A stretch of DNA of 64,000 bases from Shewanella eurypsychrophilus (GTDB taxonomy: Bacteria > Pseudomonadota > Gammaproteobacteria > Enterobacterales > Shewanellaceae): contig NZ_CP045503.2 in the NCBI RefSeq assembly GCF_007004545.3, positions 962,501-1,026,500 on the forward strand, read 5' to 3'. Position numbers and translations under genes: made by a program. The notes under the pieces were generated by a model. It did not search any database, had not been told where the DNA came from, and worked only from the letters and a program-made list of their open reading frames with translations. Positions 45,029 through 55,232 of the stretch are shown here, piece after piece. Numbering within the stretch: position 1 is the stretch's first letter; each line of letters starts with the position of its first letter.

Positions 45029-46204
45029 ATGGATAGAGTTGATCTAGTTATCATTGGCGGAGGGATCAATGGTGCAGGTATAGCCCAATGCGCCGCAGCT
45101 GCAGGATATCGTGTACTACTGCTTGAAAAAGGAACGGTTGGCGGAGAAACTTCTGCTAATTCGAGTAAGCTGATCCACGGTGGTTTGCGCTATCTTGAAG
45201 GCGGTCATATATCTCTAGTTAAAAACTCTTTGACAGAGCGACGTACATTATTGCGGTTAGCGCCACACCTAGTAAAAGCCATTCCTTTTTACATTCCTGT
45301 TTATGCAACAAGTCAACGTAACCAATGGATAATTCGCGCAGGCTTAACAGCCTATTCAGTGCTGAGTGAGTTCGACCCATTAGGTAGGTTTAGAAGCTTA
45401 CCTGTTGAGGAGTGGGGCCAGCTTTCAGGATTGAAATTGCAAGGGCTAACTGCAGTTTTTCAGTATTGGGATGCCCAAACTGATGATAAAGCCTTGACTA
45501 AAGCTGTGATGAGATCGGCTGTGGATCTTGGTGTTCAATCCATTGAATATGCACAATGTGAAGGGATAGTGCATAAGCCTGACTACTGTGAGGTTAATTA
45601 TATTCATCAAGGTAATCAGGTTTCACTTAAGGCTGCGTGTGTTATTAATGCAGCGGGCCCTTGGGTGAATGATATTATTGACTGCGTTATTCCCCCAATG
45701 GGTAAACAAGAGGTTGATCTGGTTCAAGGGACACATCTATTGCTGGATATCCCTGCTCCAGATGGCATTTTGTATTTAGAGTCTTGTTTCGATAATCGAG
45801 TTATATTTGTGATGCCTTGGAAGCAAAAAACCTTGATTGGCACGACTGAAACCCTCTTACCTGAGCTAAATGGCAAACCAGAGTCGACTCGAGAGGAATG
45901 CAATTATTTATTGGGCATTTATCTGCATTACTTTTCGAACTTTGACAGTATCGAAGCGCTAGAGTCATTAGTCATTGAAACACTCTGTGGTGTCAGGGTT
46001 TTGCCAAAAGAGAGTGCCAATTCTTTCGATCGCACACGAGAGAGTTTTATAAAGACCAGCATCACTCATCCTAGATTGCTGACACTATATGGTGGGAAAC
46101 TCACCACCTTCAGAGCAACGGCAAAAGAGGCTGTTCAGTGGTTAGAGGTAACACTAGGCAAAAAGGTGGCAATAGCAGACGTGGATAAACTCCCCATTCT
46201 TTAA
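45029..46204 (+). CDS. GlpD-like FAD-dependent glycerol-3-phosphate dehydrogenase, short form
   Basis: 391 residues. FAD-binding VIIGGGINGAGIAQ at residues 6-19, then the GlpD signatures SANSSKLIHGGLRYLE and the late RATAKEAVQW segment with LYGGKLTTF. Full GlpD is about 500 residues; here the protein stops soon after the GGKLTTFR motif, so the C-terminal helical cap domain is missing, though the frame ends cleanly. It probably oxidises glycerol-3-phosphate or a related compound at the membrane. The link to the OhrR-like gene upstream is positional only. Confidence 0.82.
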   Translation: MDRVDLVIIGGGINGAGIAQCAAAAGYRVLLLEKGTVGGETSANSSKLIHGGLRYLEGGHISLVKNSLTERRTLLRLAPHLVKAIPFYIPVYATSQRNQWIIRAGLTAYSVLSEFDPLGRFRSLPVEEWGQLSGLKLQGLTAVFQYWDAQTDDKALTKAVMRSAVDLGVQSIEYAQCEGIVHKPDYCEVNYIHQGNQVSLKAACVINAAGPWVNDIIDCVIPPMGKQEVDLVQGTHLLLDIPAPDGILYLESCFDNRVIFVMPWKQKTLIGTTETLLPELNGKPESTREECNYLLGIYLHYFSNFDSIEALESLVIETLCGVRVLPKESANSFDRTRESFIKTSITHPRLLTLYGGKLTTFRATAKEAVQWLEVTLGKKVAIADVDKLPIL

Positions 46205-46304
46205 GCGTTTACCCTCAACTTAATTATAATCTATCAGCCTCGTCACTTGATTCACTTCTTGTCATACAGCTGTCACCTAAGCGTCATACAATGCTAAAAA
46301 TTTT

Positions 46305-47492
46305 ATGTATAAGCATCTTATGTGGCAAATCTTTGTTCGTTTTTTATCTCTGGGTCTCGTTAGTTTCGGTGGCCCAGCAGCGCATATTGGTTATTTCAGA
46401 CAGGCTTTTGTCAGTGATTTAAAGTGGCTGGATGATAAACACTACGCGAGTTTAGTGGCTCTCAGTCAGTTAATGCCGGGACCTGGCTCTAGCCAAGTGG
46501 GCTTTGCGATTGGCTACCACAAGGGCGGATTACTCGGTGGGGTGGCTGCATTTATCGGTTTTACCCTTCCTTCATTTATCTTGCTGTTCGTACTGGCAGT
46601 AACGAGTGCACAATGGCTCGATTCGAGCTTATTTCAAGGTGCAATACATGGTTTTAAGTTGCTTGCAGTAGTCGTGGTAGCTGATGCAGTGTGGATCATG
46701 TTTAACCAGTTCTGTCGTGCTCATGTAGCCAAATTACTCATGTTAGTGAGCTGTACCGTTCTCATCGTTTATGCGTCCTTGCTAAGTCAGGTTTTATTGT
46801 TAGTTGTAGCAGCTGCAACTGGGGTTAAATATCTTGCTCCGGCTAAAGCAGAATTGGATTATTCAGTCGATGACAGCAGCCAGGATATCTCTCTTGGCTA
46901 TGGCTGGCTTGCTTTATTTATCGGCTTGTTTGCTGCCTCTTTGGCGATGATCGCATTTGATTCTCAGCTAGGGCATTTATTTGGACAATTTTATCAAGCG
47001 GGAAGTCTCGTCTTTGGAGGAGGACATGTCGTCTTACCTTTACTTGAGACTATAGTCGGTGATGCAATGAGTGGTGATCGCTTTCTTACTGGTTATGCTT
47101 TAGCGCAAGCCGTTCCTGGACCCATGTTTGCCCTCGCGGCTTTTCTTGGTGCAGAACTTTGGACACAATCGCCTTTACTCGGGGCGCTAGTGGCGACATT
47201 GGCCATCTTCCTTCCCGGTTTTATCTTAATGCTGGTGGCACTGAAAACCTGGTCGTCCTTGAGTGCAAGGCCCAATATTTCCGGCGCTTTAGCTGGGATT
47301 AATGCTTGTGTGGTCGGATTTTTAATCTCAGCGCTTTATATGCCAGTATTTACCAGCGCCGTGATTGCGCCTTTAGATATGGCGTTGGTTATTGCTGGTT
47401 TTGGGGGCTTAAAACTGTTTAAGCCAAATATCTTATTCTTGGTTCTGAGCTTCGTATCGGCAGGGATATTAGTTAAATTGCTAGTTATCTAG
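46305..47492 (+). CDS. chrA: Chromate transporter, ChrA family
   Basis: 395 residues with two homologous halves of the CHR domain: SFGGPAAHIGYFRQAFV with QLMPGPGSSQVGFAIG in the first and FGGGHVVLPLLE with QAVPGPMFALAAFLG in the second. About ten membrane spans. Long-chain CHR proteins expel chromate from the cytoplasm; some have other anion substrates. Single gene. Confidence 0.92.
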   Translation: MYKHLMWQIFVRFLSLGLVSFGGPAAHIGYFRQAFVSDLKWLDDKHYASLVALSQLMPGPGSSQVGFAIGYHKGGLLGGVAAFIGFTLPSFILLFVLAVTSAQWLDSSLFQGAIHGFKLLAVVVVADAVWIMFNQFCRAHVAKLLMLVSCTVLIVYASLLSQVLLLVVAAATGVKYLAPAKAELDYSVDDSSQDISLGYGWLALFIGLFAASLAMIAFDSQLGHLFGQFYQAGSLVFGGGHVVLPLLETIVGDAMSGDRFLTGYALAQAVPGPMFALAAFLGAELWTQSPLLGALVATLAIFLPGFILMLVALKTWSSLSARPNISGALAGINACVVGFLISALYMPVFTSAVIAPLDMALVIAGFGGLKLFKPNILFLVLSFVSAGILVKLLVI

Positions 47493-47585
47493 CTTGAATA
47501 GGATTAGCTAGATAGTAGGAGGGGAAAGTCATTCCCTCTTTATATTTGACATCATTTGTTGATTACCTTTTCCTAGATTCCTAGC

Positions 47586-48569
47586 TTATCTCGTCATCTT
47601 CTTCACAAAAACCACCACGAAAAGCGCGATAGTAAAACTACCTGTGAAGGCTTCTATTGCGGCTATGGCTCTGGAGAATCCTATGGGGGTGAAGTCACCA
47701 TATCCAAGAGTGGTAAAAGTGACCACTGAGTAGTAAATGCAGTTGAAAAATAGAAATAGATTAGTCGTAAAGTCATTTTCTACCTTGAACACATGTATGT
47801 TGCTGTCGTAGCTCAATCCAGTAAAAAGATAAAGGATGGCACAGACAAGAATGAGTGCCATGGAAAAACCTATTACCCGCATTGGGGCTTCTCCGTAGCC
47901 ACAGAATAGATCAATAGTCTTAGATACATAGCGCTTAAAGCTATGCTTTGGCATCTGATGGCGGCGCATGGTGAGTTCCTTACGGATATATTCACCTGAC
48001 ATGGCAAATAGACCTTCACGCTCAGCCGCTTTTCTTAAGTCTCGATAGATCTCCTCTGCTTGTTCAAAGTAATCTTTGGCAATCTCGCGCTCTCCAAGTT
48101 TAACTGCCTCTAGTGCCAGTTTCTCTTGTTTAATTTTTTTGCCGATGGAGACGTTTTCTATCTTAGCGCCGTTCCACTTTATACCCAGTAGGTTGGTGCC
48201 TACGAGGTTGGCACAGTGGACATTTGAGTCTCTGAGATCTGCCTTCATTAAACTCGCATTTTTAAGGTTGAGATTAAAAAGGTGGGCTTCTTGTAGATCG
48301 GCTCGATATAGCTCGGCATTGGTCATGTCGAAACCCGTTTTCTGATGGTGGCGAACGAGATCAATACCCTGCAATTTTGCCCGCTTGAGAGAGACCCCTC
48401 TAAGCATGCCTCCATTTCTAGCGAACTGCTCTAAATTGGCTATATCTTCAGGCTTATCTTTGATGATTTTTGGGTCATGCCAGTAGCATAAGCCTGAAGG
48501 TTCTGCAGGCTCTGAGCAAGAATGGCCTTCATCTTCGTGGTAGCAACATGTGGGTATTTTTTCATTCAT
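47586..48569 (-). CDS. Two-span potassium channel with N-terminal pentapeptide repeats
   Basis: 327 residues. Residues 1-35 are cysteine/histidine-rich (CCYHEDEGHSC..C.WHD), perhaps a metal site. Residues about 50-135 read A(D/N)Lxx pentapeptide repeats (TNAELYRADLQEAHLF..). A helical linker follows, then two membrane spans around a pore loop with the potassium selectivity filter TTLGYGDF (about 292-299). An ion channel with a beta-helix cytoplasmic module; the gating signal is unknown. Confidence 0.88.
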   Translation of the reverse strand: MNEKIPTCCYHEDEGHSCSEPAEPSGLCYWHDPKIIKDKPEDIANLEQFARNGGMLRGVSLKRAKLQGIDLVRHHQKTGFDMTNAELYRADLQEAHLFNLNLKNASLMKADLRDSNVHCANLVGTNLLGIKWNGAKIENVSIGKKIKQEKLALEAVKLGEREIAKDYFEQAEEIYRDLRKAAEREGLFAMSGEYIRKELTMRRHQMPKHSFKRYVSKTIDLFCGYGEAPMRVIGFSMALILVCAILYLFTGLSYDSNIHVFKVENDFTTNLFLFFNCIYYSVVTFTTLGYGDFTPIGFSRAIAAIEAFTGSFTIALFVVVFVKKMTR

Positions 48570-48822
48570 GAAGCAAGTATAGACAGGAGCAATTGGCTTT
48601 GTTGTTTTAAATAATTGATCCTGTTTAGTTTAGATTCGTCATCATCAAGCACTAACTTGAAATATTGACCATATCTAAAGAAGCGCTAAGCCACTTCAAA
48701 AACGTCTAAATAAAGCACTAAATAACTGCAATTCCAGTGTTCAAGCCCTAGGAGAAATTCCTCAATTAAGCTAAAATAACGGGTTTGCAGTAGCTGCCTA
48801 ACCAAATTTAAGTAGAAGAGTC

Positions 48823-49921
48823 ATGTTTGAAGTAAATCCGGTTAAATTTAAGATAAAAGAACTCGCCGAACGAACCCTTCTGCTTCGGGGGTATCTTTGA
48901 CTATGATGCTAAGAAAGAGCGTCTCGAAGAAGTAAGCCGAGAGCTTGAAAGTAGTGAAGTGTGGAATGATCCTGAAAATGCCCAAGCCTTAGGTAAAGAG
49001 CGCTCAGCATTAGAATTAGTCGTTAAGACCATAGATGATATGGATTCGGGTCTCGAAGATGTCGAGGGCCTGCTTGAACTCGCTACCGAAGAAGCTGATG
49101 AAGATACCTTTGATGATGCAAGTTCAGAGCTCGATGAATTAGAAAAACGATTAGAAGACCTTGAGTTTCGCCGTATGTTCTCCGGTCCCCATGATATTGC
49201 CAATAGTTATCTGGATATTCAGTCTGGCTCGGGTGGGACCGAGGCTCAGGATTGGGCCAACATGGTGCTGCGTATGTATCTTCGATGGGGCGAGGCACAC
49301 GATTATAAGCCAGAACTTATCGAGGTCACAGCGGGTGATGTTGCCGGTATCAAGGGCGCAACCATCAAGTTTAATGGTGAGTATGCATTTGGCTCCTTGA
49401 GAACCGAAACCGGTGTTCATCGTCTGGTACGTAAATCACCTTTTGACTCATCGGGTAAGCGCCATACCTCTTTCTGTTCGGTATTTGTCTATCCTGAAAT
49501 AGATGATTCCATTGAGATTGATATCAATCCATCAGATCTGAGAATCGATACCTATCGCGCTTCCGGTGCGGGTGGTCAGCATATCAACAAGACTGAGTCT
49601 GCTATCCGTATTACTCATCTGCCGACTAATACTGTGGTGCAGTGTCAGAATGACAGATCTCAGCATAAGAACCGTGATGCTGCCATGAAGCAGCTCAAGG
49701 CTAAGTTGTTTGAACTCGAGATGCTCAAACAAAATCAAGAGAAGCAGGCGGCGGAAGATGCCAAGTCTGATATCGGTTGGGGCAGCCAGATCCGTTCATA
49801 CGTGCTAGATGATGCACGTATTAAAGATCTGCGCACCGGAGTTGAGAGCCGAAATACCCAGACCGTCTTAGATGGTGGTCTCGACATGTTTATCGAAGCC
49901 AGCCTTAAATCTGGTTTGTAA
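48823..49921 (+). CDS. prfB: Peptide chain release factor 2, with programmed +1 frameshift
   Basis: The first frame starts at the ATG at 48823 (MFEVNPVK) and hits an in-frame TGA at 48898-48900, codon 26. The site CGGGGGTATCTTTGAC has the internal Shine-Dalgarno-like GGGGG and the slippery CTT-TGA-C of E. coli prfB. After a +1 shift the frame continues from GAC at 48899 to the TAA at 49921. The second frame carries the GGQ motif ([12 protein letters not shown]) and the UGA/UAA-reading SPF tripeptide (KSPFDSSG). RF2 terminates at UAA and UGA and limits its own synthesis through the frameshift. Confidence 0.97.
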
Positions 49922-50013
49922 TATTGAGATATCTTGCAAGATAATTGCTTGTAAGAATCTAATTGAAATACATAATTTTAATGTGTGAACTGTAACATTT
50001 ACGAGAGAAGAAG

Positions 50014-51516
50014 ATGACTGAACAAGTACAAGACGAAAACAAGTTAATTGCAGAGCGCCGCGCCAAGCTTGAGCATATACGCGCCAACTGCCCAGCCAAT
50101 GGTCACCCAAACAACTTCGATCGTAAACATAAAGCGGCTGATATTCAGGCTGAATATGGTAACCACACTAAAGAAGAGCTCGAAGGCATGGATATCCAGC
50201 GTTCTATTGCTGGTCGTGTGATGGCTAAACGTGGTCCATTCTTAGTGATTCAAGACGTCAGCGGTCGTATTCAAGCTTATGCGGGTAAAGACGTTCAAAA
50301 AGATCTAAAGGCGACATTCCAAGGCCTGGATATCGGTGACATTATCGGTGTGACGGGTAAGCTACACCTTTCAGGAAAAGGCGACCTTTACGTCAATATG
50401 GAAGAGTATCAGCTGCTGACTAAAGCGCTGCGTCCACTGCCTGAGAAGTTCCACGGTCTTACTGACCAAGAAACGCGTTACCGCCAGCGTTATGTTGATC
50501 TTATCGTTAACGAAGAGTCTCGCGCTGCCTTTATCATGCGCTCTAAAGTGGTTTCTTCTATCCGTAACTTCATGATCAAAAAAGAGTTCATGGAAGTTGA
50601 AACGCCGATGATGCACACCATCCCAGGCGGTGCGACTGCACGTCCGTTTATTACTCATCACAACGCACTGGATATCGAGATGTATCTGCGTGTTGCACCT
50701 GAGCTTTATCTTAAGCGTTTGGTCGTTGGTGGCTTCGAGCGTGTGTTCGAGATTAACCGTAACTTCCGTAACGAAGGCTTATCGCCTCGCCATAACCCAG
50801 AATTCACTATGATGGAATTCTATATGGCCTACGCAGATTATAAAGATCTGATGGACTTAACCGAAGAGATGCTCAGCTCTATCGCCATCGAGCTTTGTGG
50901 TTCTCCACAGCTTCCATATGGTGAGCATACGGTAGATTTCGGCGGCCCATATGCCCGTCTAAGCATGCTAGATGCTATTAAGAAGTATAATCCTGACAAC
51001 GAAACGATTCAGTCTATGACTTATGAAGAAGTTAAAGACGTCGAGTTTATGCGTAACTTAGCTAAGAGCATTGGCATGACAATCGAGAAGTTCTGGACTT
51101 GTGGTCAACTGCTTGAAGAGATCTTCGGTGAAACCGCAGAACCTCAGTTGATGCAACCGACATTTATTACCGGTTACCCTGCAGATATCTCGCCATTGGC
51201 ACGTCGTAACGATGAAAATCATTTCATCACCGACCGCTTCGAATTCTTTATCGGTGGCCGTGAAGTGGCCAACGGTTTCTCTGAGCTTAACGATGCTGAA
51301 GATCAAGATCAGCGTTTCAAGGCTCAGGTTGCTGCGAAGGATGCCGGTGATGACGAAGCCATGTTCTATGACGCTGACTATATCCGCGCGCTTGAGCACG
51401 GCTTACCGCCAACAGCGGGTCAAGGTATCGGAATCGATCGTTTGGTGATGTTGTTTACCAATACGCACACGATCCGTGACGTTATCCTGTTCCCAGCGAT
51501 GCGTCCACAGGCTTAA
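50014..51516 (+). CDS. lysS: Lysyl-tRNA synthetase, class II
   Basis: 500 residues. OB-fold anticodon-binding domain (about 60-150), class II motif 1 ([16 protein letters not shown]), motif 2 ([23 protein letters not shown]) and motif 3 ([12 protein letters not shown]). Charges tRNA-Lys in the cytoplasm. It follows prfB by 92 bp, the same prfB-lysS pairing as in E. coli. Confidence 0.97.
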   Translation: MTEQVQDENKLIAERRAKLEHIRANCPANGHPNNFDRKHKAADIQAEYGNHTKEELEGMDIQRSIAGRVMAKRGPFLVIQDVSGRIQAYAGKDVQKDLKATFQGLDIGDIIGVTGKLHLSGKGDLYVNMEEYQLLTKALRPLPEKFHGLTDQETRYRQRYVDLIVNEESRAAFIMRSKVVSSIRNFMIKKEFMEVETPMMHTIPGGATARPFITHHNALDIEMYLRVAPELYLKRLVVGGFERVFEINRNFRNEGLSPRHNPEFTMMEFYMAYADYKDLMDLTEEMLSSIAIELCGSPQLPYGEHTVDFGGPYARLSMLDAIKKYNPDNETIQSMTYEEVKDVEFMRNLAKSIGMTIEKFWTCGQLLEEIFGETAEPQLMQPTFITGYPADISPLARRNDENHFITDRFEFFIGGREVANGFSELNDAEDQDQRFKAQVAAKDAGDDEAMFYDADYIRALEHGLPPTAGQGIGIDRLVMLFTNTHTIRDVILFPAMRPQA

Positions 51517-51857
51517 TTTCAGCGTTAATCAGCGTTAAATGGTTAGGGTATTAGCTAGATTGATAGAGCTAAAACCCATCCATACCAAGCCGGTGACGTT
51601 ATCTTGTTCCCAGGCTTAAGCTAAAGCACATCACTCATAAATAAGTGAATTGAATAAAGTCGCAGAGTTAAATACTCAGCGGCTTTTTTATTGGTATTAA
51701 TCAAAAAGGCCTTTAGGTTATTTTCTATGTCATTTTAATTATTGATTGAAGTTTTTCTCTGATTTTTATAGCTTAAACGATAGATTAAGCATGTTGAACG
51801 AAAATAACCTTGTTTGATGAATAAGTGGAGTAAGGTAATGTTTGAGTTGATGGCACT
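51517..51857. repeat. Intergenic region with a partial copy of the lysS 3' end and a terminator
   Basis: GTGACGTTATCTTGTTCCCAGGCTTAA-like DNA at 51592-51619 repeats the last codons and stop of lysS (51475-51516) with one substitution and a 13-nt internal deletion. A terminator follows at 51657-51691: AAGTCGCAGAGT...ACTCAGCGGCTTTTTTA. The remaining 160 bp are AT-rich with no feature. Confidence 0.65.
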
Positions 51858-54314
51858 ATGATTGATATTCCTATTTCACGGAAGTATTGGCAAAGTTGGC
51901 AAGACTCTGTCGAATTGATTGCTAGCTTTTCTCAATGTCATGTTGAGCTTAGGGTGGTAAATGCTTCGGAGCAGTACTGTCTAAAATTACGTTCTGCTAC
52001 TCTGGATAATCATGATGTTTTAGATGAAATGTTAATTTCAGATTTATCCAACAAGGTCCATATTATAAAGTGGCCATCAAGGGCATTATTTGGCTGCTTA
52101 TCTTTATGTATACCCTCTCACAAAACAGAGTTAAACCTACTTATTCCTTCTGAAAATACACATATCGAATCGAGTAAACTTGCGTCTCTAATTGCATTGT
52201 GTATTAACAATATTGAGCTGGAACTAAGCGAGATTTATCGTGAACATCAACAAAAAAACAAACAACAACGCGGTGCTATAGCGCCCTTAGAAAATGTGAC
52301 CCTGCAGCTTTTCATCGACAGTTTAAAAGAGCATATCTGGATAAAAGATAATGCTGGTCGTTACATGGTGTGTAATCAAAGCGTTGAAAAAGCATGGGGA
52401 AAAACCCGTGAAGAGATCATCAATAAGACAGATGAAGAGCTTTTTGTTCATGATTTAGCCAACGAATTTATTCAAGCTGATTGTGATGCCGTTGACAAAG
52501 GTATACAGATCACTGCTGGGGAATGTGAGGGGCTGACTGAAGATATTGATAAGTATTGGTTAGAAACGTCTAAAGTCCCATTGGTGACGGAAGAGGGTGA
52601 ACTTTTAGGTGTCGTGGGGGTGTCCAGAAATATCTCTCAGCATAAAGCGGTTCAAGAAGAATTAGAGTTAACCGGAAGAGTATTTGAAAATGCTATAGAA
52701 GGCATGATGATCACCGACAGGAAAGGTAAAATTCTTGAGACTTTTGGGGCTTTCTCTGAAATAACCGGTTATTCAAAAGAAGAAGTAGTGGGGGAAAACC
52801 CTCGTATGTTCAGCTCCGGGCGGCATGATAATGCTTTCTTTGAGGATTTATGGAGTGGATTAATCCATAAAGGTAAGTGGCATGGTGAGATATGGAACAG
52901 GCGCAAAAATGGTGCTGTTTTTCCGCAAATGCTAACAATCAGTTCGGTGTTTGGTGAGGAAGGTGAAGTGCGTTACTTTGTCGCCGTGTTTGCAGATATT
53001 ACCCTGCAAAAAAGAAGTGAAGCAGAGCTTGCACATCAGGCCTACCATGACCCTTTAACTCAACTGCCCAATAGAATGGCGCTGATCTCACTGATTGAAC
53101 AGGACATTCGCCACGCTGAAGTCCAACAGGGAAAATTGGCGACAGTATTTATTGATGTAGATTTTTTTAAACATATCAATGATAGCTTTGGTCATCTCAT
53201 AGGGGATAAAGTGTTAGTTGAGCTAGCTGGTCGCTTGACCTGTCAGAAAGGGTCTGAAGATACCTTGGCTAGAATTGGTGGCGATGAGTTTGTTGTACTG
53301 CTGCCACAGGTCGAGGGAAATGAAGAGCTGACATTAGCGCTGAGTAAACTCAGAAAGGCATTTGAGCAACCCTTTTTTACTGGTGACAATGAGCCGATAA
53401 GATTGACAGCGAGTATGGGAGTATCTGTGTTTCCTCATGATGGTAAAGACAGTTATACCTTACTCAGAAATGCTGATTCAGCAAAGCATAGAGCAAAGCT
53501 GGATGGCCGCAATAGCTACGCCTTCTATACAGAGTCTTTAACCAAAGAGTCTATAGAGCATCTGAAATTACAGAGTGCTTTACATGATGCCTTAGATAAG
53601 AAAAATTTCCATCTGGTTTATCAGCCTAAACTTGATTTTGTGACCATGAAGACGACAGGTTTTGAAGCCTTGTTGCGTTGGCGTGATCCCGTACTCGGCA
53701 ATGTCTCTCCTGCTAAGTTTATTCCTATTGCCGAAAAAATTGGCCTAATTAATGATATCGGTCTATGGGTATTGAAAGAGGCATGTCAGCAAGGGGTTAA
53801 ATGGATCTCTCAAGGCAAAAAAATCGGTCGTATTGCGGTTAATGTCGCTGGCCCACAACTGCAGCGAACCTCTTTTGTTGATGAAGTAAAACTTGTGCTT
53901 GAAGAGACAGGTTTACCAGCAAGTGCATTAGAGCTTGAAGTGACAGAGAGTTTTATGATGTCAGATCCTGAGGTTGTTATTCGAGATCTGCAGCGACTAG
54001 GCGAGATGGGTATTGAGTTATCGATTGATGATTTCGGTACCGGTTATTCATCGTTAAGTTACCTGAAGAAACTGCCGATTCATAAGCTGAAATTAGATCA
54101 GTCATTCGTCAGGGACCTTCCTATGGATCATGACAATGCTGCAATAGCTAAAGCCGTGATTGCTTTAGGGCAGGCTTTGAACCTTAAGGTCGTCGCAGAG
54201 GGAGTTGAGACTGAAGCGCAGGCAGAATTTTTAAGAGAGAGTGGCTGTAATGAAGCCCAAGGTTATCTTTATAGTAAACCTAGGTTACCCGAGGCGCTAA
54301 AAGATTTTTTATGA
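51858..54314 (+). CDS. PAS-PAS-GGDEF-EAL cyclic di-GMP signalling protein
   Basis: 818 residues, no membrane span seen. Two PAS domains (about 150-265 and 270-390; NAGRYMVCNQSVEKAWGKT and FSEITGYSKEEVVGENPRMF), a GGDEF domain with intact RIGGDEFVVLLP (about 470) and an EAL domain with FEALLRW, DDFGTGYSSLSYL and KLDQSF. Both catalytic signatures are present, so it may be bifunctional. The first 140 residues match nothing I recognise. It is followed 16 bp later by an SGNH hydrolase gene. Confidence 0.92.
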   Translation: MIDIPISRKYWQSWQDSVELIASFSQCHVELRVVNASEQYCLKLRSATLDNHDVLDEMLISDLSNKVHIIKWPSRALFGCLSLCIPSHKTELNLLIPSENTHIESSKLASLIALCINNIELELSEIYREHQQKNKQQRGAIAPLENVTLQLFIDSLKEHIWIKDNAGRYMVCNQSVEKAWGKTREEIINKTDEELFVHDLANEFIQADCDAVDKGIQITAGECEGLTEDIDKYWLETSKVPLVTEEGELLGVVGVSRNISQHKAVQEELELTGRVFENAIEGMMITDRKGKILETFGAFSEITGYSKEEVVGENPRMFSSGRHDNAFFEDLWSGLIHKGKWHGEIWNRRKNGAVFPQMLTISSVFGEEGEVRYFVAVFADITLQKRSEAELAHQAYHDPLTQLPNRMALISLIEQDIRHAEVQQGKLATVFIDVDFFKHINDSFGHLIGDKVLVELAGRLTCQKGSEDTLARIGGDEFVVLLPQVEGNEELTLALSKLRKAFEQPFFTGDNEPIRLTASMGVSVFPHDGKDSYTLLRNADSAKHRAKLDGRNSYAFYTESLTKESIEHLKLQSALHDALDKKNFHLVYQPKLDFVTMKTTGFEALLRWRDPVLGNVSPAKFIPIAEKIGLINDIGLWVLKEACQQGVKWISQGKKIGRIAVNVAGPQLQRTSFVDEVKLVLEETGLPASALELEVTESFMMSDPEVVIRDLQRLGEMGIELSIDDFGTGYSSLSYLKKLPIHKLKLDQSFVRDLPMDHDNAAIAKAVIALGQALNLKVVAEGVETEAQAEFLRESGCNEAQGYLYSKPRLPEALKDFL

Positions 54315-54330
54315 TGGATAGAGTATCTAG

Positions 54331-54972
54331 ATGAATAACATATTGTGTTTTGGTGATTCAAATACTTGGGGTTATCAACCTGTTGCTTGTACGCGTTATC
54401 CCTATGAGGTTCGTTGGACCGGGGCACTTCAAAAATTACTCGGTAGCGAATACCATATTATAGAAGAAGGATTAAACGGTCGTACAACGGCGTTTGATGA
54501 GCCTGGAAGAGACTATAGAAATGGTGCTCGTTATTTTCCTATGCTGCTTGAATGTCATAGGCCATTAGATCTTGTTGTGATCATGCTTGGCACTAATGAT
54601 CTCAAGTCGCAATTTGAGCTAAATACAGCAGATATAGCTCAAGGGGTAAAAGGCCTCTGTGAGATGGTGCTCAATAGCGAATATATTGAGAATGCCAGTA
54701 CTCAGTTACTGCTTATTGCCCCGCCTCATGTGGCTAACCTCCCCGAAGAAGATGTACAGGTTTTTGCTGGCGCCAGAGATAAGTCTCTACAACTCTCTGC
54801 AGAGTATAAAAAGATCGCAGGTGAGCTCGGTATCTTGTTTATGGATGCGAGTGACGTTGTTGAAACAACCAATGACGATGGACTACATTGGACTGCGCAG
54901 CAGCATCAAGATTTTGCAGCTGTATTAAGTGACAAGGTATGTAGTATTTTGCCGATTGATGTTATTTCATAG
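54331..54972 (+). CDS. SGNH-family esterase/lipase
   Basis: 213 residues, no signal peptide. Block I GDSNTWG with nucleophile Ser10, block III GTNDLK and block V DGLHW with the catalytic Asp and His. It resembles cytoplasmic GDSL arylesterases of about this length. 16 bp after the cyclic di-GMP gene, so probably co-transcribed. Substrate unknown. Confidence 0.88.
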   Translation: MNNILCFGDSNTWGYQPVACTRYPYEVRWTGALQKLLGSEYHIIEEGLNGRTTAFDEPGRDYRNGARYFPMLLECHRPLDLVVIMLGTNDLKSQFELNTADIAQGVKGLCEMVLNSEYIENASTQLLLIAPPHVANLPEEDVQVFAGARDKSLQLSAEYKKIAGELGILFMDASDVVETTNDDGLHWTAQQHQDFAAVLSDKVCSILPIDVIS

Positions 54973-55015
54973 TTTCTCATCATGAACTTTGGATACCTTT
55001 TAGGGCCAAGTTTAA

Positions 55016-55222
55016 TTATAAAATACTCGTTATCTCATTAAGCTCTATGATTTCACCTGGCATCATGTTCGATAAATGTATCTTGCCAATCCGCACTCGG
55101 ACGAGTCTCATAGTAGGGAAACCTGCAGCTGCAGTCATCTTACGTATTTGACGGTTCTTACCTTCGCTGATGGTGATAGATATCCAGATCCATTGAGGGT
55201 TCCATGCCTCGGGTCTCTGGTT
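55016..55222 (-). pseudogene. 3' fragment of a second RluE-like allele
   Basis: This segment repeats the last 65-70 codons of the RluE-like gene that ends at 55233, on the same strand and 10 bp beyond its stop. From [16 protein letters not shown] to SNMMPGE the protein is nearly unchanged while the DNA differs mostly at third codon positions (AAA/AAG, ACA/ACT, GCC/GCA, GGC/GGT, CGT/CGG). The last residues differ more and it has its own TAA. A length change of about 5 nt near 55180-55190 breaks the frame from RDPRHG. It has no start and looks like an allelic remnant. Confidence 0.85.
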
Positions 55223-55232
55223 TTAGCTATAG

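Noticed and set aside
48959..49921. prfB starting at 48959
   Set aside because: The programmed frameshift from 48823 accounts for the full-length protein.
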